Positions 7,950 to 16,553 of a stretch of DNA of 64,000 nt are shown here, piece by piece. Origin of the DNA: Phormidesmis priestleyi ULC007 (lineage in GTDB: Bacteria > Cyanobacteriota > Cyanobacteriia > Leptolyngbyales > Leptolyngbyaceae); assembly GCF_001895925.1 (NCBI RefSeq), contig NZ_MPPI01000003.1:80603-144602 (forward strand), read 5' to 3'. Position 1 is the first letter of the stretch. Every line of letters starts with the position of its first letter. The notes under the pieces are model-generated. The model was not told where the DNA came from. It made no database searches and was given only the letters and a program-made list of their open reading frames with translations. The position numbers were made by a program, and so were the translations under genes.

Positions 7950-10942
7950 AAATTCCTCGCTTGTGATGGTTGCCGACAAGTTTTAATGCGCTCGATCGCA
8001 GAGTCGTAATCTGTATCAAAAATCCAGAAGGCAAGCGTTCTTTTCTCAAATTTGGGAATGGTAGCGCAATCGAGATTCTCGAATACAGCAAAGTTTGCAC
8101 CATACCAGCCGCAGGCTTTGCCTTTTGCTTTGCGGGTTGCCTCTCGCCAAAGCCGATCTAGTTCTAAGAGGGTGTCACACGGCAGTTGCTCTCGTTCATC
8201 GATCGAGGTGAGTCTGCCATCTTGATTTAAGTCAGCACCCGCTCCAAACCTCCCCATGAGAATTTGGTAGGTCGTTCGTAAGGCTCCTGTATATTGGTTT
8301 TCAAAGTCTGTGAATTGCGTATTGGGCAGCCGTTCGCCAAAATTTTGGGTGTTTAGCTGTTGCTTTAGAGCGGGAAAACGATATTTCTCAATTAATTCTG
8401 CTAAAGATTTGTCTGATTCCGCAGCGATCGCTTGAGTGTTTAAAAGTTGTTTTAATTGAAGTTCCGATAGCGTTTTAGAATCTGTTTGTTTTTGCAGATT
8501 CAACAGTTTAATCGCGGTTTCTCGGAGTCTGCGGTAGTAAGCCAGCGCCAGCGAGATATCCGCTTCCTTTCCAGATTCGGCTTTGGCTTTCAGCGCCCGT
8601 GCCTCCTCGCGAAACGTGGGCAGAGCAGTGCTTAACTGCGAAATAGATTCTGGAACGTTTCCTGCTAGAAAGACTGCCGCCGTGGCTTCTTTTGCCCGTT
8701 GTTGTTGCCAGCCAAAGACTGCGGCGCTAATTGCAATCAGCGTGGGAAAGGCAATTCTGGCTGCGGTTTTCCACCGCTTGCGAACTTGTTCTTGTCGATG
8801 CAGGCGATCGCGCTCTGCCTGACTGAGTTGAATAAACTCCTGCGCCAAGCTAGACAGCGGCATGGTGTCTGCATAAACCTGAAGAAAGTTTTCTGCCTCA
8901 GCCAGCTTTGATCCCTGCAACAAATAGGCCAGTTCTACAGGCTTGCCTTGTTGCACCCAGTCTTCAGCCGCATCTTCGATGGTGCGTTTTTGTTTGAGGG
9001 CAAGCCGATTTTCTTCAATCCACTGACGCAAGCGCGACCAATAGCGAATCAGTGCTTCGTGGGCAACATCAATCACCTGCACGCGATTGCCTGCACTGCG
9101 TTCTACCAGTTCCGAAGTCACCACTAGCCGTTCTGTAGACAGTCGCTGAATCACGCGATCGATCAACAATTCTGACTGCTTTGACGTGATTAAATCTCGT
9201 TTCAAGACCTGTCTGCGCGTGTCTTCGGTGCCTTCTCCTAGCTGCGTCAGTTCTAGAAAGATGCGTCGAGCCGTTTCTTGTTCCTGGGGGGATAGTGAAG
9301 CGTAAACTTCGTCTGCCCGTTGTTGTAGTGTGCCGCGAACGCCACCCATTCGATTGTAGGCTGCCAATGTGAGCCAGTTGACCGATCGTCGCTTCCACAA
9401 TTCAGTCAAGGTGTATTGCAGCAGCGGTAAGCTTCCTGGAGAACTCTCGACATCCAGAATCATCTGGGTTACAAGCTCTGCCTCAATGTCTAAATTGACT
9501 TGCTTCGCAGGTTCCACGATCGCCTGGGCGAGTTCTTCGCGATTCATCGGCTTGACTGCCACCAGGTTGTTCTCGATGTGTTGCGCGAGTTGTGGATATT
9601 GCAGACATTTGCTAAAGAAATCTGCGCGAAGCGTGATCACTAGACAAAGCTTCTTCCCAAGCTGCTGAATGGCTCCCAGCAGTCCCTCAAAAAACTGCTG
9701 TCGCTCCGTCTCATCTCGGCAGAGGGTAAAGCATTCTTCAAACTGATCAATCACCAACACTACGCGATCGCTTTCACAGGCAGCAATCAGTTGAGCAAAA
9801 CCGACGGCTCCTGAGTCGATCAAAGCCTGTGCTTTGTGTAGTTGATCTGCCCGATCGATCGCAGACAATCCCGGTTCTAGAAATGCCTCTGCCAAACTTT
9901 GGCGAGGTTTGTCACCGGGTCTGATTACATAAACCGTCCATAAGTGGCTACCAGAAATTCGCTGACCGAGTTTTAGTTGATGCAATAACCCGGCTCGAAC
10001 CACCGAAGATTTACCACTGCCAGACGCGCCCACCACTGCCACAAACGAGCGATCGCGCACTCTTTCCAGCAGCACATCCGTGAGTGCAGTGCGTCCATAA
10101 AAGAACCGGGCATCTTGATCAGTACGATCGAAATAAGCCAACCCCCGATAGGGACATTCATCCCCGGTTGCTTCTGAAACGCGGTCACTCACCTGCCCGG
10201 TCAAAATAATTTTGTTGCCGAAGTTGGCAAACAAAGGACGCTGACTGGCAGATTTGAGAGCTTGATTGACTTGCTCAGTCAGCGTAAAGTTTGTGACCAA
10301 ACCATCTGAACGGTGCTGAGGATCGAGCGCTTGCAGCAATGCACCCGTCAAAACGCCATGACTGCCAGCCGTTTCTTCGTAGGCGACTTCATACTCTCGC
10401 GAGGCAGCAATAAAACAGCGATCGTGCTGTTCTAAACTACCGGGGTCTGCCTCTTCCAGGTTTTCTTTAAAGTTGAGCAGTTCGCCACTGTAGCAGCAGT
10501 CTAACCAAATAATTTGTTGCCGAATCGGACTTTCTTGCAGTAGTTCGCGCAGCCACTTCAGGCGTAACCCCCACTGATTCGCGTTGGGACTCACATCACT
10601 CGTTGCCAGAAAGCCTTCTTGAATGCCCCGGTCTTTGCGTAACCCATGCCCTGAGAAGTAGAACAGAGCCGTTTCAGGAATGTGGTTTCCGGTCGGCTTA
10701 AAGAGTTGAACGAGTGCCTCTTCGAGTTGAGTCAGGGTGACTTTGGTTTTGCGTCCAACTCGTGTCGCCTGTGTTTCTGGACGGATGACTTCGGGAAGTC
10801 GCCGGACTCGAAACCCACCGGATTGCGTCAAGCATTGTGCGATCGCTTCTGCATCTTCAGCCGGAGCTTTCAGATTGCTAAGTTGTTCGCAATCATAGAG
10901 ATTAATTCCAACAACAAGCGCATCCCGACCCATGACAACCAT
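7946..10942 (-). CDS. Caspase-domain / STAND NTPase membrane protein with C-terminal calcium-loop
   Basis: Protein of 998 residues. Residues 5-250 form a caspase-like (peptidase C14) domain with the dyad His99 (YFSGHG) and Cys150 (DCCYSG). Next, CPYRGLAYFDRTDQDARFFYGR leads into a novel-STAND-type NTPase with Walker A GASGSGKSS (305-313) and Walker B VVLVIDQFEE (394-403). A hydrophobic helix at about 726-744 (FPTLIAISAAVFGW) follows, and the remaining 250 residues contain a dockerin-type calcium loop, DLNQDGRLTSIDE, at about 903-915. STAND-protease fusions are typical of prokaryotic conflict or programmed-death systems. The likely arrangement is a cytoplasmic caspase and NTPase with the C-terminal sensor across the membrane (inference). 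Met4 is an equally good start. Confidence 0.9.
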   Translation of the reverse strand: MVVMGRDALVVGINLYDCEQLSNLKAPAEDAEAIAQCLTQSGGFRVRRLPEVIRPETQATRVGRKTKVTLTQLEEALVQLFKPTGNHIPETALFYFSGHGLRKDRGIQEGFLATSDVSPNANQWGLRLKWLRELLQESPIRQQIIWLDCCYSGELLNFKENLEEADPGSLEQHDRCFIAASREYEVAYEETAGSHGVLTGALLQALDPQHRSDGLVTNFTLTEQVNQALKSASQRPLFANFGNKIILTGQVSDRVSEATGDECPYRGLAYFDRTDQDARFFYGRTALTDVLLERVRDRSFVAVVGASGSGKSSVVRAGLLHQLKLGQRISGSHLWTVYVIRPGDKPRQSLAEAFLEPGLSAIDRADQLHKAQALIDSGAVGFAQLIAACESDRVVLVIDQFEECFTLCRDETERQQFFEGLLGAIQQLGKKLCLVITLRADFFSKCLQYPQLAQHIENNLVAVKPMNREELAQAIVEPAKQVNLDIEAELVTQMILDVESSPGSLPLLQYTLTELWKRRSVNWLTLAAYNRMGGVRGTLQQRADEVYASLSPQEQETARRIFLELTQLGEGTEDTRRQVLKRDLITSKQSELLIDRVIQRLSTERLVVTSELVERSAGNRVQVIDVAHEALIRYWSRLRQWIEENRLALKQKRTIEDAAEDWVQQGKPVELAYLLQGSKLAEAENFLQVYADTMPLSSLAQEFIQLSQAERDRLHRQEQVRKRWKTAARIAFPTLIAISAAVFGWQQQRAKEATAAVFLAGNVPESISQLSTALPTFREEARALKAKAESGKEADISLALAYYRRLRETAIKLLNLQKQTDSKTLSELQLKQLLNTQAIAAESDKSLAELIEKYRFPALKQQLNTQNFGERLPNTQFTDFENQYTGALRTTYQILMGRFGAGADLNQDGRLTSIDEREQLPCDTLLELDRLWREATRKAKGKACGWYGANFAVFENLDCATIPKFEKRTLAFWIFDTDYDSAIERIKTCRQPSQARNL

Positions 10943-11004
10943 GAACGTAGGAACAGTTTATATTTGCATTGTAAGCAGTATTTTTGATGCTTACGCTCAC
11001 CCTT

Positions 11005-11088
11005 TCAGGTACTATTACCATCAGCAAACACGCTCTCGATTCCTCCATCAGGAATGGCTTGACGAAACTTAACTTTCTCAGTCAGCAT
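11005..11088 (-). other. 27-codon open frame in the divergent intergenic region
   Basis: ATG at 11086-11088 reads MLTEKVKFRQAIPDGGIESV and stops with TGA at 11005-11007. It lies 5' of the caspase gene on the same strand. Without homologues it may be chance, a leader peptide, or the stump of a lost gene; the phrase RQAIPDGG looks protein-like. Confidence 0.2.
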
Positions 11089-11133
11089 AGGCGTAAATCG
11101 GGAGACCCACAAATTTTAAGCCTTACAAAATAA

Positions 11134-11529
11134 ATGACTAAACTAACCCCCATTAGACTCGACGACGACACCGTAATTTATATCGAAACGACCGAAGATG
11201 CGATCGCGACGATTGTTCGACCGGGTTCAGCAGAAGAGGAAGAAGTTCCTGTCACACGGGGTTTCCCCTCGGTTGTTGAAACTCAAAAACAGGCGATTCA
11301 GAACTTTCAAGCGATCGAAGGAACCATTCGCGCTTATACGACCTACACGCTCAGAGCTTTTAGAAACTTAGCAGTGGCTAACGTTGATAAAGTCACGCTG
11401 AGATTTGGCATTGAACTAGGTGGCGAAGCGGGAATTCCCTATGTCACAAAAGGCACTGCTAAGAGCAATTTAAATATTGAAGTTGAGTGTTCCTTTCCTG
11501 AACATAAGTCTGGGGAAAGACCCGTTTAG
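11134..11529 (+). CDS. Trypsin-co-occurring domain 1 (trypco1/CU044_2847-like) protein
   Basis: Protein of 131 residues matching the pattern of the CU044_2847 or trypsin-co-occurring domain family: an N-terminal beta segment (PIRLDDDTVIYIET), a central helix (AYTTYTLRAFRNLAVANVDKVTLRFGIELGGEAGIPYVTKG) and a C-terminal strand ending in a charged tail. Such small proteins are found beside proteases and STAND/caspase proteins in conflict systems. Here the gene is divergent from the caspase/STAND operon, 191 bp away, supporting a functional link. No signal peptide. Function beyond association is unknown. Confidence 0.7.
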   Translation: MTKLTPIRLDDDTVIYIETTEDAIATIVRPGSAEEEEVPVTRGFPSVVETQKQAIQNFQAIEGTIRAYTTYTLRAFRNLAVANVDKVTLRFGIELGGEAGIPYVTKGTAKSNLNIEVECSFPEHKSGERPV

Positions 11530-11600
11530 CTAATTCAATCTCTACATTATCCGCTTGTCTTAGATTTTTTGCGGCACTACCCTTTAGTCTGCCTACAGCA

Positions 11601-12122
11601 ATGAAGCCTCGAATCCTAACCTGGTTAGCAATTAGTGCTGCATTCCTCACTCTCACCAGTTGCACTGAGGAAAATGGGATTGTGCCGCAAACTCGCTGTA
11701 ATAACGCAATCGCGATCGCGACTCAAACCTGGGAAGTGGACTATTACATCAGCAAAACCAGTGGTGGTTTGAATAGTCGTCGGACTCACTCGTTTCAAAG
11801 CAATACATTGACCAACGTGAATGGGGAAAAACCTGCGAGTGCGGTTTCTGGTTCAGATGATGAGGGTATTTGGTGGGCTACCTTGCCTCCTCGTCCGACT
11901 GCTGATGAGGTCGATCAGCACCGCGACATTCAAGAACATAATGACCCGCCCACTTTACAACGATCGGTTGATTATCAACTTCGTTGTGGGGCTAAGACAC
12001 TGTTGACGGACGCTCTAACTTATCGGGAGGTCAGCAGAGCGGTTCGCTCAGGACAAGTGGCGAGAGTGAGCTACTTCGGAAATCGGGCGCTAAAGGTTGA
12101 AGCCAAGGAGAGCGATCAGTAA
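11601..12122 (+). CDS. Putative lipoprotein
   Basis: Protein of 173 residues with an N-terminal signal and lipobox LTLTSC (Cys about residue 21), so it should be lipid-anchored outside the cytoplasm. The mature part is hydrophilic with two further cysteines (RCNNAIAIA and LRCGAK). I do not recognise a domain. It lies 71 bp downstream of the trypco1 gene on the same strand and may be part of the same unit. Its 3' end overlaps the opposing small membrane ORF by 7 bp. Confidence 0.6.
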   Translation: MKPRILTWLAISAAFLTLTSCTEENGIVPQTRCNNAIAIATQTWEVDYYISKTSGGLNSRRTHSFQSNTLTNVNGEKPASAVSGSDDEGIWWATLPPRPTADEVDQHRDIQEHNDPPTLQRSVDYQLRCGAKTLLTDALTYREVSRAVRSGQVARVSYFGNRALKVEAKESDQ

Positions 12123-12346
12123 GAGAATGTGCCCAGCCGAATGAACCAAATTCCCAAACTAACCATTAGCACAGCCACGATCGCACCCACCCATCGGGGA
12201 ATGCCCGCGATCGGTAACACCCACCACCATACCGATACGACACGCGTCATTCCACTCCGTGACTCCCGCTTTTCTGATGACTTCATCAATGCTTTAACGT
12301 CGCTGTTGTTGGTATCTTGAACCTGCCGAGATGCCGTCCCCCACAT
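12116..12346 (-). CDS. Possible small membrane protein
   Basis: A 76-codon frame whose C-terminal half is strongly hydrophobic (VWWWVLPIAGIPRWVGAIVAVLMVSLGIWFI split over two helices). An internal Met33 is an alternative start giving a 44-residue protein. No family recognised. It lies in an area full of gene fragments, so it may itself be a remnant. Confidence 0.35.
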   Translation of the reverse strand: MWGTASRQVQDTNNSDVKALMKSSEKRESRSGMTRVVSVWWWVLPIAGIPRWVGAIVAVLMVSLGIWFIRLGTFSY

Positions 12347-12366
12347 CTACCGAAATGGAGCCTGTT

Positions 12367-12880
12367 CTAGTGAATTAGATTGAAATACCGATCTAAATGC
12401 AGGGTTGTACACCAATCCGATGGTACGATGCAATCATCTTCGAGTAGCGTAATAATTTCACCCTGACTTTGCTGAATGCCCAACGACCGCCGTTTTGGAA
12501 CAGTTGCGCCCTGTGGAGCAGTAATCCAATGCAGGGTTTGAAAGCGATCGGGTAATGTCTCAAACCCTGCTGGATAAGTTTGCCAATCTCGCCCGACCAA
12601 CACTTTTACTTGATCTTGTAATGTCTGTTGACTCAGAGCGATCAAGCAGCGCTCTAGAAGTGTTGGCAACTGCTGTTCATACAGTTGTTGGATGTAGGGT
12701 TCTTGCCAACTGAGGGGCACTCCCAGAAGCATACGAGTTCCGGTGATGGCTTGTCCAACAAATAGCAGTGCCATAACACTACTGATGATAATGTGAACCA
12801 TCCGCCAATGCTGTGTGCGATCTTTGTAGATGCTTTGCACGATCGACAGTGAAAAAATCAGCAGCGCGGAAGCGGCATTT
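12367..12880 (-). pseudogene. Chimeric remnant: DUF4079 membrane fragment fused to a glycosyltransferase-2 fragment
   Basis: The open frame (start at 12840, 157 codons; recognisable sequence back to about 12880) joins two unrelated pieces. The first part (LSIVQSIYKDRTQHWRMVH, then SVMALLFVGQAITGTRMLLG) is the last membrane segment of a DUF4079-type cyanobacterial membrane protein. From about residue 57 (LPTLLERCLIALSQQTL) it becomes a family-2 glycosyltransferase fragment with the acceptor-like segment GEIITLLEDDC. The GT2 N-terminus and most of its catalytic domain are missing. A deletion between two genes is the simplest explanation. A product could still be made, but a function is unlikely. 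Confidence 0.6.
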
Positions 12881-12897
12881 CTGCATCCCAGCCAGCA

Positions 12898-13081
12898 TTA
12901 GTCTTTGAACCGTTTTATCGAACTGAATCCCTCGCGGGTGCGCTCGACTGGGGGAACTGGGTTAGGACTGGCGATCACGAAAGCATTAGCAGAACGAATG
13001 AGTGGTATCATTACTGTAGAATCTCATCCTGGCGAAGGCAGCACGTTTTACGTTAACCCTTCCAGCAATCGGAACCCGATC
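12898..13081 (+). pseudogene. Sensor histidine kinase, ATPase-domain stump with frameshift
   Basis: Translation in one frame gives LVFEPFYRTE (F box), then in another frame SRVRSTGGTGLGLAI (G box), ending TVESHPGEGSTFYV. These are the last 60 residues of a HATPase domain, broken by a frameshift near 12930. The dimerisation and phospho-acceptor part is absent; upstream sequence switches to the DUF4079 remnant on the other strand. The stump runs directly up to the start of the response-regulator gene, its likely former partner. Confidence 0.7.
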
Positions 13082-13756
13082 ATGAGCGCTCACATTTTAT
13101 TAGTTGAAGATGAAGTGAAACTCGCTCGGTTTGTTGAACTGGAACTGGTCAGCGAAGGCTATACCGTGAGCGTGGCACACGACGGTATGACGGGTTTAAC
13201 GCTTGCCCGCGAAGCGACACTCGACCTGGCCATTTTAGACTGGATGCTGCCGGGTTTGTCAGGCTTAGAACTGTGTCGGCGGCTGCGATCGACGGGAAGC
13301 AAAGTCCCGGTGATTTTGCTGACGGCACGAGATGAAGTCAACGATCGTGTCGCCGGACTCGATGCTGGAGCCGATGATTATGTGGTCAAACCGTTTAGCA
13401 TTGAAGAACTGTTAGCCAGAATCCGCGCTCATCTGCGTCGCGTTCAAGAAGGCGATGAAGAGGCTCTACAGTTCAACACGTTAAGACTGAATCGGAAAAC
13501 TCGCGAAGTTTATCGGGGTACTCGGTCGATCGATCTCACCGCCAAAGAATTTGACTTGTTAGAGTATCTTTTGAGGCATCCGCGTCAAGTGTTTACTCGC
13601 GACCAGATTCTCGAAAACGTCTGGGGATATGATTTTATGGGCGATTCTAATATTATTGAAGTCTACATTCGCTACTTGCGACTGAAGTTAGAAGAGAACC
13701 AAGAGTCCCGGTTACTGCATACAATACGCGGAGTTGGCTACACTCTGCGCGATTAA
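13082..13756 (+). CDS. OmpR/PhoB-family response regulator
   Basis: DNA-binding two-component regulator of 224 residues. The receiver domain spans residues 1-115, with acidic pocket E9/D10/E11, phospho-acceptor Asp53 (ILDWMLPG), Thr81 (LLTARDE) and Lys103 (VKPFS). A winged-helix effector domain spans about 130-222 (DLTAKEFDLLEYLLRHPRQV, then IRGVGYTLRD). All key residues are present, so the protein should be functional although its adjacent kinase is destroyed; another kinase must drive it. I start at ATG 13082, the family N-terminus; a longer frame from 12905 would include the kinase stump. Confidence 0.92.
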   Translation: MSAHILLVEDEVKLARFVELELVSEGYTVSVAHDGMTGLTLAREATLDLAILDWMLPGLSGLELCRRLRSTGSKVPVILLTARDEVNDRVAGLDAGADDYVVKPFSIEELLARIRAHLRRVQEGDEEALQFNTLRLNRKTREVYRGTRSIDLTAKEFDLLEYLLRHPRQVFTRDQILENVWGYDFMGDSNIIEVYIRYLRLKLEENQESRLLHTIRGVGYTLRD

Positions 13757-13862
13757 TATTGATTGAATCTGCGTTTTATTAACCCAGCAACCACAGCAAC
13801 ACGCTGAGTTCTGAAAAAGTAGACGAGATTTTCAGGCGCAAAATTGCAGGGGAGCTTTGAAC

Positions 13863-13908
13863 AAAAAAAGGGAGGCAGTTTAGAACAGAGATTCTGCAAA
13901 GTGCCTCC
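13863..13908 (-). terminator. Rho-independent terminator of the 13930-15318 gene
   Basis: On the minus strand GGAGGCA pairs with TGCCTCC and is followed by TTTTTTT, about 22 bp after the stop of the glycosyltransferase gene. Confidence 0.7.
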
Positions 13909-13929
13909 ACAAAAGTTACGAAGTCAACG

Positions 13930-15318
13930 TTATGAAACTTGAGTCAGTGCTTTTGCCGGAACCACGATCGCACCAGACAAATCACTCGATCGCACAGGCA
14001 CTAACATTTCATGCGCGATCGATTGTGCCAACAACCGCCGATAGAGATCACTTAACTGCGCCGCTACGCCCGACCAGCTAAAGTTTTGCTGCACCCGCTC
14101 AGATGCCCGGAGCCTCAGCTTGGTCGCCCACAAGTCATCACCGAGAATGCGATCGATCGCCTCTGCAAACGCATCCGTATCTTGAGGTGGAACTAATAAT
14201 CCGGTTTCTTCGGGGACGATCGAGAACTTTAAGCCTCCGACCGCAGACGCGACGACTGGAGTTCCGCACGCCATTGACTCGATCGCCACCAATCCAAATG
14301 GCTCATAGTGACTGGGAATCACACATACATCTGCCGCCGTGTAATAGAGCGGGAGACGATCGTGTCCAACACGCCCTACAAAAGTTGTTCGTTTTGATAA
14401 TCCCAACTCTTGTACGATACCTTCAATTCGGTTGCGTTCGTCGCCGTCTGCTTGGGTTGAATCGCTGCCTCCTACAATCACTAAACGAACGTCAGCAGGA
14501 TTTTCTTTAAGCTGGGTACAGGCACGAACCAGAGTTTCAATTCCCTTACGCGGATCAAAGCGTCCGACATAGAGAACAATCTTTTCATCGGGTTGAAATC
14601 CTAGCTGCGATCGCGCCTCCGATTTTGGCATCACATGGAAGTTTTCGATGTCAGTTCCACACGGAATCACTTCAATGTGTCCTTGGCTAGAAACCAGACT
14701 GCGAAGAGCTTCCTGCTCTTGGGGACTGGTCGCCACAATGCAGTTTGCTTGCTCTAGAATCTGTTGTTCAACGTCTAAGCGAGTGTTGGCGATCGCCGGA
14801 CGGTTCGGAACAGCCTGATACTTAATCGCACCTAATGAGTGATAGGTGTTTACAAGCTGAACATTATGGGTTTTCTGCACTTCCAAACCCACCCAAGCAG
14901 ACATCCAATAATTGGTGTGGATTAATGGATAGTGATGCTTTGCTTGATATTTTTGAAACGCATTGACGAATGCTGGCATGAATTCAAACAAGCGATCGCG
15001 CGGAATGAATTCTGTGGGGCCCGCCGTTAGGCGAATGGTGCGACAGTGCGGAGAATGTTGCACGATCGTGGCATCATCGGCTCTCGTCTTGCGAGTAAAC
15101 ATATCGACTTGCCAGCCCAACTTTGCTAGCGCTTCACCCACTTGACGCACATAGACATTTTGTCCGCCTGCTGCTTCTTTGCCAATGTCTGCGGCAGGAT
15201 CGCCATGATCGGAAATTAGCGCGATCGCTTGCCGATCAGGAGCTTTGGAACGCGCCGAAATAAAGGGATCAGGAAAAGTGGAACTTGACGCATTTTGCTT
15301 GTCGCTTAAAAGCACCAT
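13930..15318 (-). CDS. GT4-family glycosyltransferase (sucrose-synthase/MshA-like fold)
   Basis: GT-B retaining glycosyltransferase of 462 residues. The N-terminal Rossmann domain has the donor/acceptor loop AAGGQNVYVRQVGEALAKLGW (about 43-63). The C-terminal domain has YVGRFDPRKGIETLVRA and the nucleotide-sugar signature EPFGLVAIESMACGTPVVAS. The pattern resembles sucrose-phosphate-synthase-like and MshA-like enzymes, but the sugar and acceptor are not deducible. The start is the ATG at 15316-15318, preceded by GAGGTGA; a GTG three codons upstream is less likely. Lies downstream of a second GT4 gene but separated from it by a terminator. Confidence 0.88.
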   Translation of the reverse strand: MVLLSDKQNASSSTFPDPFISARSKAPDRQAIALISDHGDPAADIGKEAAGGQNVYVRQVGEALAKLGWQVDMFTRKTRADDATIVQHSPHCRTIRLTAGPTEFIPRDRLFEFMPAFVNAFQKYQAKHHYPLIHTNYWMSAWVGLEVQKTHNVQLVNTYHSLGAIKYQAVPNRPAIANTRLDVEQQILEQANCIVATSPQEQEALRSLVSSQGHIEVIPCGTDIENFHVMPKSEARSQLGFQPDEKIVLYVGRFDPRKGIETLVRACTQLKENPADVRLVIVGGSDSTQADGDERNRIEGIVQELGLSKRTTFVGRVGHDRLPLYYTAADVCVIPSHYEPFGLVAIESMACGTPVVASAVGGLKFSIVPEETGLLVPPQDTDAFAEAIDRILGDDLWATKLRLRASERVQQNFSWSGVAAQLSDLYRRLLAQSIAHEMLVPVRSSDLSGAIVVPAKALTQVS

Positions 15319-15441
15319 AATTTTCACCTCATAAACCAGTGGTTAGCCACGATCAACGAGTGACTAATCGACCCATCGAAAACGGACTATTAGAAACAGG
15401 CGACTAACCACCACAACTACAAACTGACGGACAACAGGCAC

Positions 15442-15469
15442 AAAAAAAGTGGAACGTTTTGATCCACTT
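15442..15469 (-). terminator. Terminator between the two glycosyltransferase genes
   Basis: On the minus strand AAGTGGA / TCCACTT with a 9-nt loop, followed by TTTTTT. The hairpin begins at the stop codon of the upstream gene. It argues that the downstream gene has its own promoter in 15328-15441, where CTAAYC-like motifs repeat (near 15339-15345, 15363-15369 and 15403-15409). Confidence 0.7.
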
Positions 15470-16553
15470 AGTTGATGTTGCTGGCTGTTAGCAAACTAGG
15501 CACACGACCGTTTTTACTCGTCAATTTTCCTGTCAGAATCTGACGATAAGCAGCTTCATAACCGTTGGTCATTTTCTGAACGCTAAACTCATCAATCACA
15601 CGCTGACGACAAGCTGCCCGATCGATCTCATCAATGCGATTCAGCGCTGCAATGCACTCATCCACGGTGTCACACAAGAAACCCGTCTCGCCGTGAGCAA
15701 TCACTTCAGGAGCCGAGCCGAGCCGCATCCCGATCACGGGGGTTCCAGCTGCCATTGATTCCACCATCACCAACCCAAATGGTTCTCGCCAGGTGATCGG
15801 GAATAGTGTCGCGATCGCACTCCCCATTAATGTGTTTTTCTGAACGTGGTTCGCCTCACCCAAATATTGAATTTGCTTGCCGTCAATATGCGGTGCAAGC
15901 TCTTGCTCATAGAACTTACGATCGACAATATCGATCTTTCCTGCCATTTTTAGGTTCCAGCCTGTGCGCTTGGCAATCTCGATCGCCAGATGAGGCCCTT
16001 TATCAGGAGACAACCGACCCAGAAAAGCGAGATAGGGCGACTCATCAGGCTGGGCATAAAACTTATAGCTGTCAACATCAATGCCGTTATAGACCGTAGA
16101 GACGCAGTTCAGCCCCAGTTTTGCTTCTCTCTGGGCGTTTGAAATGCTCACAAATGGCTGCTGACGCGATCGCCAAAACATCTTCTCGTTGTCGGGGGTG
16201 AACACGCCATGTAGCGTGTGAATGGTCGGCGTTTTAACAAATTTTGCATAGGGCAACGCCGCGCAGCCCATATGAGAATGGATGATGTCAAAATCTTCTG
16301 CCTGATCATAGACCTGGCTAAGTTGAAGCATTTCGTAAATCGAATACTCCTTCACAGTCGGATCTTGGCGCAGGGCACGACTATGAACTGATTCAAGATT
16401 CGCTAAACTGAGCGAGTCACCAGAAGCAAATAGTGTCACCTCATGTCCGCGTCGTACCAGTTCATCGGTCAACAAACTAACGACCAGTTCAATGCCGCCA
16501 TAGGCTGGGGGAGGAACTCTTTCCCACAAAGGGGCGACTTGAGCAATCCGCAT
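15468..16553 (-). CDS. GT4-family glycosyltransferase
   Basis: Protein of 361 residues with a GT-B fold: N-terminal PPPAYGGIELVVSLLTDELVRRGH, mid-protein FLGRLSPDKGPHLAIEIA, and the C-terminal donor-binding segment EPFGLVMVESMAAGTPVIGM. Substrate unknown; the neighbour suggests a shared role in surface or soluble glycan synthesis (inference). The start is well supported by a strong AGGAGG 6 bp upstream of the ATG, stronger than most sites in this window. Confidence 0.88.
   Translation of the reverse strand: MRIAQVAPLWERVPPPAYGGIELVVSLLTDELVRRGHEVTLFASGDSLSLANLESVHSRALRQDPTVKEYSIYEMLQLSQVYDQAEDFDIIHSHMGCAALPYAKFVKTPTIHTLHGVFTPDNEKMFWRSRQQPFVSISNAQREAKLGLNCVSTVYNGIDVDSYKFYAQPDESPYLAFLGRLSPDKGPHLAIEIAKRTGWNLKMAGKIDIVDRKFYEQELAPHIDGKQIQYLGEANHVQKNTLMGSAIATLFPITWREPFGLVMVESMAAGTPVIGMRLGSAPEVIAHGETGFLCDTVDECIAALNRIDEIDRAACRQRVIDEFSVQKMTNGYEAAYRQILTGKLTSKNGRVPSLLTASNIN

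Noticed and set aside
10682..10987. 101-codon plus-strand frame at the start of the caspase gene
   Set aside because: Antisense to conserved caspase coding sequence with no independent support.
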